From assembly GCF_017592545.1 (NCBI RefSeq), contig NZ_JAGFOA010000002.1:599914-663913 (forward strand): DNA of 64,000 nt, read 5' to 3'. Positions 57,749-64,000 of the stretch are shown one piece after another. The position numbers and the translations under genes were made by a program. How positions within the stretch are numbered: position 1 is the stretch's first letter; every line of letters starts with the position of its first letter. Under the pieces are notes generated by a model. It was not told the origin of the DNA. It was given only the letters and a program-made list of their open reading frames with translations, and did no database searches. The stretch is from Microbacterium stercoris. Its GTDB lineage: Bacteria; Actinomycetota; Actinomycetes; Actinomycetales; Microbacteriaceae.

Positions 57749-58468
57749 TCAGTACGAGGTGGTGTCCTGTGCCTGCGAGGCCTCGCGTCCCTCGGCGCGG
57801 GCGCGCAGCTCGCCGAGGATCGTCGCGCTCGCGCTGGTGCCCAGGCGGGTCGCGCCCGCCTCGATCATGGCGATCGCCGCCTCGAGGCCGCGGACGCCGC
57901 CGGATGCCTTGACCCGCACGGCGGGGGAGACGGTCTGGCGCATGAGGGTCACGTGCTCGACGGTGGCGCCGCCGCCGGCGAAGCCCGTGGAGGTCTTGAC
58001 GAAGGTGGCGCCGCCGGCCTCGGTGAGCCGGGAGCCGCGCTCGATCTGCTCCAGGTCGAGCAGGCTCGTCTCGAGGATGACCTTCGTGACCGCGCCGCTG
58101 GCCGCCTCGACGACCGCGGCGATGTCGGCGGTGACCACGTCGTCGAAACCGGATCGCAGCGCGCCGATGTTGACGACCATGTCGAACTCGACGGCACCGT
58201 CGGCCTGGGCCTGTGCCAGCTCGGCCACCTTGGCGGCGGTCGAGGTGGTGCCGTGCGGGAACCCGATGACGGTGCCGACCGCCACGCCCGTGCCGGCGAG
58301 TCGCTCCACGGCATAGGCGATGTCGGACGGGCGCACGCACACGCTGAACACACCCCACTCGGCGGCGATGTCCAGCTCCTTGTCGACATCGGCGCGTGTG
58401 AACTCGGGCTTCAGGATCGCGTGGTCGATGGTGGCGGCGATGCCCCGCTCGGTCAGTTCGATGGTCAT
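57749..58468 (-). CDS. deoC: deoxyribose-phosphate aldolase
   Basis: Cleaves 2-deoxyribose 5-phosphate to acetaldehyde and glyceraldehyde 3-phosphate in nucleoside catabolism. The 239-residue class I aldolase starts MTIELTERGIAATIDHAIL and contains EFDMVVNIGALRSG near 94-107, ILETSLL near 131-137 and the Schiff-base lysine K158 in FVKTSTGFAGGGAT. The ATG at 58468 follows TACGCT by 6 nt on the minus strand, so it appears leaderless. The frame runs on for 3 kb upstream, antisense to copA; that is a GC-rich shadow. It diverges from copA with 93 bp between starts. Confidence 0.95.
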   Translation of the reverse strand: MTIELTERGIAATIDHAILKPEFTRADVDKELDIAAEWGVFSVCVRPSDIAYAVERLAGTGVAVGTVIGFPHGTTSTAAKVAELAQAQADGAVEFDMVVNIGALRSGFDDVVTADIAAVVEAASGAVTKVILETSLLDLEQIERGSRLTEAGGATFVKTSTGFAGGGATVEHVTLMRQTVSPAVRVKASGGVRGLEAAIAMIEAGATRLGTSASATILGELRARAEGREASQAQDTTSY

Positions 58469-58474
58469 GGGTCC

Positions 58475-58480
58475 AGCGTA
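58475..58480 (-). promoter_or_regulatory. leaderless -10 element of deoC
   Basis: TACGCT on the minus strand ends 6 nt before the deoC ATG at 58468. Confidence 0.5.
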
Positions 58481-58500
58481 CGTCGTGGGGGTGGCCGGGA

Positions 58501-58520
58501 ATACCCCAGGGGGGTATCCT
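58501..58520 (+). promoter_or_regulatory. CsoR-type copper operator overlapping the copA -10
   Basis: ATACCCC-AGG-GGGGTAT (58501-58517) is a perfect inverted repeat with 7-bp arms and a 3-bp centre. This is the form of the CsoR operator. The likely -10, TATCCT (58515-58520), overlaps its right arm, so bound repressor would block transcription of copA until copper binds CsoR. Confidence 0.75.
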
Positions 58521-58561
58521 TGTTCCGGCCCTGCGAGAGCCTCAGGAAGGATCGTACAACC

Positions 58562-60850
58562 ATGACCTCCACCACCGAAGACCACCGCGATGTCGTGCTC
58601 GACATCCACGGGATGACGTGCGCCAGCTGTGTGGCACGCGTCGAGAAGCGCCTGCTGCTCGTGCCGGGCGCGGACGCCTCCGTCAATCTCGCCACCGAAT
58701 CCGCGAAGGTGCGCGTGCCGGCGGGCATCCCCGACATCGCGCTCGTCGAGGCGGTCAAGTCGGCGGGCTACGACGCCTCCGTGCGTCGCCCGGCGGCCGC
58801 CGCCCCGCACCGCGACCACGCGGATCACGACCACGCCGGTCACGACCACGCCGGTCACGACCACGCCGGTCACGCTGGCGGAGACGACGACCACGCGGAT
58901 CACTCCGGGCACGTGCACGACATCGAGGACGTCGCCGGCGAGACGCCGCTGCGCACTCGACTGATCGTCGCGGCGGTGCTGAGCGTGCCGATCCTGGCGA
59001 TCTCGATGATCATGCCGCTGCAGTTCCCCGGATGGCAGTGGGTCACGCTGGCGCTGAGCGTTCCGGTTGTGCTGTGGGCGGGCTGGCCGTTCCACCGCGC
59101 CACTCTGCGCAATGCGCGGCACGGCGCCATGACCATGGACACCCTCATCACGCTCGGCACCCTGGCAGCCCTGCTCTGGAGCACCTGGGTAACCGTCAGC
59201 GGCGGGATGCACGTGTACTTCGAGGTGGCGGCCGTGGTCACCACCTTCCTGCTGCTCGGCCGCTTCATCGAGCAGCGCTCCAAGCGCAAGGCGGGCGCCG
59301 CCCTGCGCTCGCTGATCGATCTCGGTGCCAAGCAGGTCACCCTCGCCGACGCCGACGGGCGCGACGGCGACACCGTGCCGGTCGAGCGGCTGCACCCCGG
59401 CGACCGTTTTGTGGTGCGCCCGGGTGAGACCGTCGCCACCGACGGCGTGGTCGAGCAGGGCGAGGCCGACGTCGACGCGAGCATGCTCACGGGCGAGTCG
59501 GTGCCGGTCGCGGTCGCACCCGGCTCGTCGATCACGGGCGGCACGATCGCCGTCGACGGGCGACTGGTCGTGCGTGCCACGGCAGTCGGCGCCGAGACCC
59601 GCCTCGCGCGCATCGCGCAGCTCGTCGAGGACGCGCAGACCGGCAAGTCGCAGATCCAGCGTCTTGCCGACCGCATCTCGGGGGTCTTCGTGCCCGTGGT
59701 GATCGGGCTCGCGATCCTGACCTTCGTCGGCTGGCTGCTCGCCGGCCAGAGCGTCGAGCAGGGCTTCATCGCGGCCGTCGCCGTGCTGATCATCGCCTGC
59801 CCCTGTGCGCTCGGGCTCGCGACGCCCGTGGCGATCCTGGTGGGCACGGGGCGCGGCGCGCAGCGCGGCATCCTGATCACCGGTCCCGCGGCCATCGAGA
59901 CCGCCGGACGCATCGACACGGTGGTGCTCGACAAGACGGGAACCGTCACCAGCGGGCGCATGTCCGTGCAGGACGTGGTGCTGGGCCGGGGTGCCGACCG
60001 TGACGAGGTGCTGCGGATCGCCGGTGCTCTCGAGGCCGGATCCGAGCACCCGGTCGCCCGGGCGATCGTCGCCTTCGCCGGCGGTATCGACACGCCCTCG
60101 GTGACCGGCTTCAAGAGCTTCGCGGGACACGGTGTGGCCGGCACGGTCGACGGACGCGAGGCATTCGCAGGCAACCTCGCATTCGCGCTCGGCCGCAAGG
60201 CGCGCGTCGACGACGACCTGCAGGCCGTCGCGCGCGACGCGGCGTCCACGGTCGTGCTCGTGGGCTGGGCCTCGGCCGCGGGGATGAGCGCCACCGCGCG
60301 GGCGGCGATCCTGGTCGGCGACACCGTCCGCGACGACAGCCGCGCGGCGATCGCCGAGCTGCGGGCGCTCGGCCTGGACGTTGTGCTGCTCACGGGCGAC
60401 GGCGAGGCCGTGGCGCGCGAGGTGGCCGCGTCCGTCGGCATCGACACCGTGATCGCGGGGGCGACGCCCGAGAGCAAGCTCGCCGAGGTGCACCGCCTGC
60501 AGCAGTCGGGACGCCGCGTCGCCATGGTCGGCGACGGTGTCAACGACGCCGCCGCCCTCGCCACCGCCGACCTCGGCATCGCCATGGGCGGGGGAGCGGA
60601 TGCCGCGATGCACGCGAGCGACCTCACGCTCGTGCGCGAGTCGCTCACGGCGGCCGCCGACGCCGTCCGGCTCTCGCGGCGCGTGCTCGGCGTCATCCGC
60701 GGCAACCTCTTCTGGGCCTTCGGCTACAACGTCGCGGCGATCCCGCTCGCGGCGCTGGGTCTGCTGACCCCGATGATCGCCGGAGCCGCGATGGCGTTCT
60801 CGAGCGTGTTCGTGGTGCTCAACAGCCTGCGCCTGCGGTCGTTCCGATGA
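58562..60850 (+). CDS. copA: copper-exporting P1B-type ATPase
   Basis: A 762-residue pump for Cu(I) export across the plasma membrane. An N-terminal heavy-metal domain has GMTCASC (C20, C23). A histidine-rich linker (about 80-120) holds repeated DHAGH units. The ion-binding CPC lies in IIACPCALG (C413, C415), the phosphorylated Asp is D457 in DKTGT, and the SEHPVARAI motif and VGDGVNDAAAL are intact. The CPC motif with these features fits Cu+ (CopA) rather than Zn2+/Cd2+. The ATG at 58562 lies downstream of AGGAAGG and a CsoR-type operator. No csoR or copper chaperone gene is seen within the window; csoR must lie elsewhere. Confidence 0.94.
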   Translation: MTSTTEDHRDVVLDIHGMTCASCVARVEKRLLLVPGADASVNLATESAKVRVPAGIPDIALVEAVKSAGYDASVRRPAAAAPHRDHADHDHAGHDHAGHDHAGHAGGDDDHADHSGHVHDIEDVAGETPLRTRLIVAAVLSVPILAISMIMPLQFPGWQWVTLALSVPVVLWAGWPFHRATLRNARHGAMTMDTLITLGTLAALLWSTWVTVSGGMHVYFEVAAVVTTFLLLGRFIEQRSKRKAGAALRSLIDLGAKQVTLADADGRDGDTVPVERLHPGDRFVVRPGETVATDGVVEQGEADVDASMLTGESVPVAVAPGSSITGGTIAVDGRLVVRATAVGAETRLARIAQLVEDAQTGKSQIQRLADRISGVFVPVVIGLAILTFVGWLLAGQSVEQGFIAAVAVLIIACPCALGLATPVAILVGTGRGAQRGILITGPAAIETAGRIDTVVLDKTGTVTSGRMSVQDVVLGRGADRDEVLRIAGALEAGSEHPVARAIVAFAGGIDTPSVTGFKSFAGHGVAGTVDGREAFAGNLAFALGRKARVDDDLQAVARDAASTVVLVGWASAAGMSATARAAILVGDTVRDDSRAAIAELRALGLDVVLLTGDGEAVAREVAASVGIDTVIAGATPESKLAEVHRLQQSGRRVAMVGDGVNDAAALATADLGIAMGGGADAAMHASDLTLVRESLTAAADAVRLSRRVLGVIRGNLFWAFGYNVAAIPLAALGLLTPMIAGAAMAFSSVFVVLNSLRLRSFR
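58823..58871 (+). repeat. 15-bp tandem repeat coding for DHAGH units in copA
   Basis: A 15-bp unit (GACCACGCCGGTCAC) occurs about three times in a row within the His-rich linker, each copy coding for D-H-A-G-H. Copy number could vary by slippage without frame change. Confidence 0.85.
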
Positions 60851-60886
60851 ACGGGTGATGCCGCGAAGGTAGGGGAGGATGGGGCC

Positions 60887-61549
60887 ATGCGCCGCGTCCT
60901 CCCCGCCGTCGTCCTGCTCGCCGGATCCCTCGCGCTCGCCGCGTGCAGCCCGCAGCCCTCCCCGGAGCCGACCACCGCGCCGACGCCGGCAGCGTCCACC
61001 CCGGCGAAGCCGACGACGCCCGCGCCGACCGAGACCGAGAGCGCGCCGCCGTCCGCGGCCCCGACGGAGCCGACCGCCGAGCCGGCGCCGCCCGCCACGG
61101 ACGGCCCCGCCGGGTTGCCGGCGAATTGCGCGCAGGCGTACAGCCCCGGGATGCAGGATCGGCTGCACGCCGCATTCGCCCAGCTCAACCCCGGCCGCCC
61201 GTATGCCTGGAGCTCGAAGATCGCCGATCTGCTCGATGTCATCCAGGGCGCGCCGAACCTGAACTGCGACTGGTCGCCCGGGGGCGACGTGTTCCTCACG
61301 CAGAACGCCGCGATCGCGCCGGCGCAGCACGATCAGCTCGTGCGCGACGCGCTCACGCGGGACTTCCCCGGCTGCGACGCCACCGGCGCCGTGGTCGACT
61401 GCCAGCGCGAGCTCGACCGCCAGCAGGACTTCCACGAGTACGAGCGGGTCGTGCTCGATGGCGACCTGCTGCTGACCACCTACGCTGCCAATGTCGACAA
61501 GGCCCTCGTCGACGACGCGATCTCCGACATGCGGGCGATTCTCCCGTAG
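60887..61549 (+). CDS. hypothetical lipoprotein with Pro/Thr-rich spacer
   Basis: A 220-residue exported lipoprotein. The signal has basic start MRR, a hydrophobic core, and the lipobox LALAAC, giving Cys20 as the lipidation site. Residues 21-80 form a Pro/Thr/Ala-rich spacer that may span the wall. Residues 85-220 form a domain with four Cys (GLPANCAQAYSP, NLNCDWSP, FPGCDATG, VVDCQREL), probably in two disulfides. I do not recognise the family. The ATG follows GGGAGG by about 8 nt. It is 36 bp downstream of copA and may be co-transcribed with it; a copper role is not shown. Confidence 0.75.
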   Translation: MRRVLPAVVLLAGSLALAACSPQPSPEPTTAPTPAASTPAKPTTPAPTETESAPPSAAPTEPTAEPAPPATDGPAGLPANCAQAYSPGMQDRLHAAFAQLNPGRPYAWSSKIADLLDVIQGAPNLNCDWSPGGDVFLTQNAAIAPAQHDQLVRDALTRDFPGCDATGAVVDCQRELDRQQDFHEYERVVLDGDLLLTTYAANVDKALVDDAISDMRAILP

Positions 61550-61570
61550 GTGCGGCGCGGCCCTATGGCG

Positions 61571-61576
61571 TAGACT
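61571..61576 (+). promoter_or_regulatory. candidate -10 for the SNF2 helicase gene
   Basis: TAGACT lies 22 bp after the lipoprotein stop. Transcripts from here would carry a leader of about 130 nt before the ATG at 61714. No strong -35 is visible. Confidence 0.35.
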
Positions 61577-61644
61577 GGCCTCACAGGCTCCCCGCCGCCC
61601 GACGCGTCATCGACGTCCGAGAGATCCTCTTGTAATACTCGGCG

Positions 61645-61682
61645 GAGGCCTGCACCACTCCGGCCGCTCAGGTGCATGCCTC
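61645..61682 (+). promoter_or_regulatory. leader hairpin upstream of the SNF2 helicase gene
   Basis: Arms 61645-61656 and 61671-61682 pair over 11 of 12 positions around a 14-nt loop (ACTCCGGCCGCTCA). It lies in the 5' leader, 31 nt before the ATG. A T-tract is absent. It could be a structured regulatory leader or a terminator from upstream; the latter would need read-through. Confidence 0.4.
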
Positions 61683-61713
61683 GGCCGCGACGGTCTCTAC
61701 GCTCAGGAGGAGC

Positions 61714-63867
61714 ATGCCGACCACGGCACCCGCGCGACAGCGCAGAAAGTCCTCGTCCGCGCGGCGCGACGACGAAGCACCCCTCATCCCGATCCTCGCC
61801 CGCAAGGTGCGCGAGGTCGAGGCCAAGGCCCAGCGCGGCAAGCTCGGTCCGACGAACCGCACCAAGTTCCAGGTCATCGCGTTCCTGGTGCGCGAGGAGC
61901 GCGCTCGTGTGAAGGCCGACGGTGAGATCACCGATGCCGCACGGGCCGAGCTGCTCAAGCGCCTCGACGGCGTCGCGACGATCCTGGCCAAGACGGCCGC
62001 CCGCGACACGTCGCTCATCCAGCTGCTGGAGGTCGACCAGGCCACCTCTCCCGTCGCGCGCCGCATGCGCCGCGACTGGCTCATCGAGTCGGGCGCCGAG
62101 CTGCCGCCCGAGGAGCTGGTGATCGCCGACGTCAAGCCCGCTGTTATCCAGACGATCGTGCCGCCTGTCGCGGCCGAGCGTCAGGTCATGCCGCCGCAGA
62201 TCGAGTCGCGGATCGAGTCGAACCCGTTCCTCGCGCCGGACCTCGAGCACCGTCGCGGCGGTCCCACCCCGCGCCGTCGCCTCGACGACTGGGAGCTCAT
62301 GGGCCCCCTGTACAAGGCGTTCGAGCAGGGCGCGGGCGGCGGTGCCGCCACGATGCCGCTTCCCGAGCTGCCCGAGTTCGACCGCCTCTCGCCCAAGGGC
62401 CTCGAGGTCATGGCGCACCAGTCGCGCTTCCTCGAGGCGGTGCGCGCGGGTCACCGCACGTTCCTCCTCGCCGACGAGCCGGGACTCGGCAAGACCGCCG
62501 AGTCGGTGCTCGCCGCCTCCGTCGCGAACGCCTACCCGATGGTCGTCGTCGTGCCCAACGTCGTGAAGATGAACTGGGCCCGCGAGGTCGAGCGCTGGAC
62601 GCCGCACCGCCGTGCGACCGTGATCAACGGCGACGGCACCGACATCGACGCGTTCGCCGACGTGTTCATCGTGAACTACGAGATCCTGGACCGTCATCTC
62701 GGCTGGCTCGCCAAGCTGGGACTGCGCGGCATGGTGGTCGACGAGGCGCACTTCATCAAGAACCTCTCGTCACAGCGTTCGCAGAACGTGCTGGCGCTCG
62801 CCGCGAGCATCCGCGAGCAGACCCCGGGCGGCGATCCGCTGCTGCTCGCGCTTACGGGCACGCCGCTCATCAACGACGTCGAGGACTTCGACGCGATCTG
62901 GCGCTTCCTCGGCTGGACCACGGGTGACAAGCCCGGGCCCGAGCTCATGGAGAAGCTCGACGCCACCGGTCTCACGCCCGCCGACAAGGCGTTCTACCCG
63001 GAGGCCCGAGACGCCGTCATCTCGATGGGCATCGTGCGCCGCCGCAAGAAGGACGTCGCCAAGGACCTGCCCGACAAGCTGATCGCGGATCTGCCCGTGC
63101 AGCTGGACGACGAGTTCGGCCGCTCGATCCGCGAGGCCGAGCGCGAGCTCGCGGCCCGCCTGGTGGCGCGCTACCGCCGGATCATCGAGGCGCGCGGCGA
63201 CCGGGGACTCGCGCCGGGCGAGATCGACGAGGACATCGTGCGCCTGGTCGCCCACGGCGAGCTCGAGGAGTCGAAGGCCGCCGAGAACGCCGGCGACAAC
63301 GTCTTCACGATGGTGCGTCGCATCGGACAGGCCAAGGCCGGCCTCGCGGCCGACTACACCGCCCAGCTCCAGCGCTCGGTCGGCAAGGTGGTCTTCTTCG
63401 CCAAGCACATCGACGTCATGGACCAGGCCGAGGCCCACTTCAAGGCGGTCGGCATCAAGGCGGTCTCGATCCGCGGCGAGCAGACCGGCACGGTGCGCCA
63501 AGCCGCGATCGACGCGTTCAACAACGACCCCGAGGTCGGCATCGTCGTCTGCTCGCTCACCGCGGCGGGCGTGGGTGTCAACCTGCAGGTCGCATCCAAC
63601 GTCGTGCTCGCCGAGCTGTCGTGGACCGCGGCCGAGCAGACGCAGGCGATCGACCGCGTCCACCGCATCGGTCAGGACGAGCCGGTGACGGCCTGGCGCA
63701 TCATCGCGGCGCACACGATCGACACCAAGATCGCCGAGCTGATCGACCAGAAGCAGGGTCTCGCCGCGCGTGCTCTCGACGGCGAGGCGGTCGACCCCGC
63801 CTCGAGCGATTCGGTGCAGCTGGCGGCGCTCAAGCACGTGCTGCGCACCGCGCTCGGGGGCGACTGA
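61714..63867 (+). CDS. SNF2-family DEAD/DEAH-box helicase
   Basis: A 717-residue SF2 ATPase of the SNF2 group, resembling SMARCAL1-like proteins. The N-terminal 200 residues are charged and uncharacterised. The first motor domain carries motif I DEPGLGKTAES (K260), motif II VVDEAHFIKN and motif III LALTGTPLIND. The second domain has VVFFAKHIDVMDQAEAHF, and motif VI QAIDRVHRIGQ. Such proteins remodel DNA or DNA-protein complexes, for instance during repair. I chose the ATG at 61714 because AGGAGG lies 4 nt before it. An in-frame ATG 42 bp upstream has no SD. There is no accompanying methylase or nuclease gene. Confidence 0.88.
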   Translation: MPTTAPARQRRKSSSARRDDEAPLIPILARKVREVEAKAQRGKLGPTNRTKFQVIAFLVREERARVKADGEITDAARAELLKRLDGVATILAKTAARDTSLIQLLEVDQATSPVARRMRRDWLIESGAELPPEELVIADVKPAVIQTIVPPVAAERQVMPPQIESRIESNPFLAPDLEHRRGGPTPRRRLDDWELMGPLYKAFEQGAGGGAATMPLPELPEFDRLSPKGLEVMAHQSRFLEAVRAGHRTFLLADEPGLGKTAESVLAASVANAYPMVVVVPNVVKMNWAREVERWTPHRRATVINGDGTDIDAFADVFIVNYEILDRHLGWLAKLGLRGMVVDEAHFIKNLSSQRSQNVLALAASIREQTPGGDPLLLALTGTPLINDVEDFDAIWRFLGWTTGDKPGPELMEKLDATGLTPADKAFYPEARDAVISMGIVRRRKKDVAKDLPDKLIADLPVQLDDEFGRSIREAERELAARLVARYRRIIEARGDRGLAPGEIDEDIVRLVAHGELEESKAAENAGDNVFTMVRRIGQAKAGLAADYTAQLQRSVGKVVFFAKHIDVMDQAEAHFKAVGIKAVSIRGEQTGTVRQAAIDAFNNDPEVGIVVCSLTAAGVGVNLQVASNVVLAELSWTAAEQTQAIDRVHRIGQDEPVTAWRIIAAHTIDTKIAELIDQKQGLAARALDGEAVDPASSDSVQLAALKHVLRTALGGD

Positions 63868-63927
63868 CACCGATCGTCGGACCCGCAGGATTGCGATCCG
63901 GCGACGATCCATCGCAGACACCCGGAC

Positions 63928-63961
63928 GAAGCGGCAGACCACCACGGTGGTCTGCCGCTTC
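63928..63961 (+). terminator. terminator hairpin after the SNF2 gene, 16-bp stem
   Basis: Arms 63928-63943 and 63946-63961 are exact complements; in practice the two top pairs would open to a loop of 4-6 nt. It lies 61 bp after the stop at 63867, with no T-tract. Confidence 0.85.
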
Positions 63962-64000
63962 CCGCGAGGTTGGGAAAATGTCAATAGGTAAACACACGTA
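63962..64000 (+). other. short AT-rich stretch at the right edge
   Basis: After the terminator the last 39 bp contain GGGAAAATGTCAATAGG and AAACACACGTA, clearly more AT-rich than the rest. It may be the promoter or start of the next gene, but too little is visible to say. Confidence 0.3.

Noticed and set aside
58469..61435. Open frame of almost 1000 codons upstream of and in frame with deoC, antisense to copA
   Set aside because: The sequence is low-complexity His/Arg/Gly/Asp and overlaps all of copA. The deoC start with a leaderless -10 at 58475-58480 explains the real gene.

Overview
The window is one continuous, high-GC (about 70% by eye), gene-dense stretch of chromosome from an actinobacterium, most likely Microbacteriaceae and probably Microbacterium or a close relative. 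The evidence is the strong G/C third-position bias, GTG/TTG starts, a short epsilon subunit of ATP synthase, and gene orders typical of Actinobacteria (prmC-sua5-GlcNAc-1-P transferase-atp operon; dxr/rip1/ispG; nusA-ylxR-infB-rbfA-truB-ribF). I see no rRNA, tRNA, insertion sequence, integrase, prophage or CRISPR array. No gap between genes exceeds about 210 bp.

Layout. 1-3574 (minus strand): a WecG/TagA-type glycosyltransferase cut by the left edge, an amidase, and the cysteine pair cysE/cysK. 3781-14911 (plus): prmC, a TsaC/Sua5 protein, a WecA/TagO-like sugar-phosphate transferase, then the whole F1Fo ATP synthase operon (atpI-like, atpB, E, F, H, A, G, D, C) and a YaaA-family gene. 15041-21772: two membrane proteins with Tyr-Gly-Gln-rich tails, an aldo/keto reductase, a PP2C phosphatase and an EssC/EccC-like FtsK/SpoIIIE ATPase. 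21912-26926: a P2-type cation ATPase, an asparaginase, an OsmC protein and a PlsC-like acyltransferase. 27048-38591: an FKBP lipoprotein, the isoprenoid genes dxr and ispG around the site-2 protease rip1, a MurE-like ligase, a YcnI protein with a membrane partner, a fused TrpE-TrpG enzyme with a complete trp attenuator, a SIMPL protein and an LLM flavin oxidoreductase. 38631-42499: a small RHH/Doc toxin-antitoxin pair, an RNB ribonuclease and proS. 42708-47432: a 1574-residue secreted nuclease/5'-nucleotidase. 47575-57675: the nusA-ylxR-infB-rbfA translation cluster, an MDR oxidoreductase, mutY, a GNAT gene, truB, two small membrane proteins and ribF. 57749-63867: deoC, a copper P1B-ATPase behind a CsoR-type operator, a lipoprotein and a SNF2-family helicase.

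Most of this is housekeeping: energy conversion, translation initiation and tRNA/rRNA modification, isoprenoid and wall-precursor synthesis, and copper export. The most informative layer is regulatory. About 21 transcripts have a TAnnnT hexamer ending 6-8 nt before the ATG or GTG, the signature of leaderless mRNAs. They include a leaderless trp leader peptide and a leaderless 11-codon upstream ORF ahead of nusA. Two divergent genes share a 23-bp start-to-start promoter. Most transcription units end in long, nearly perfect GC-rich hairpins without T-tracts. All functional calls come from reading motifs and gene order; no database search was possible.
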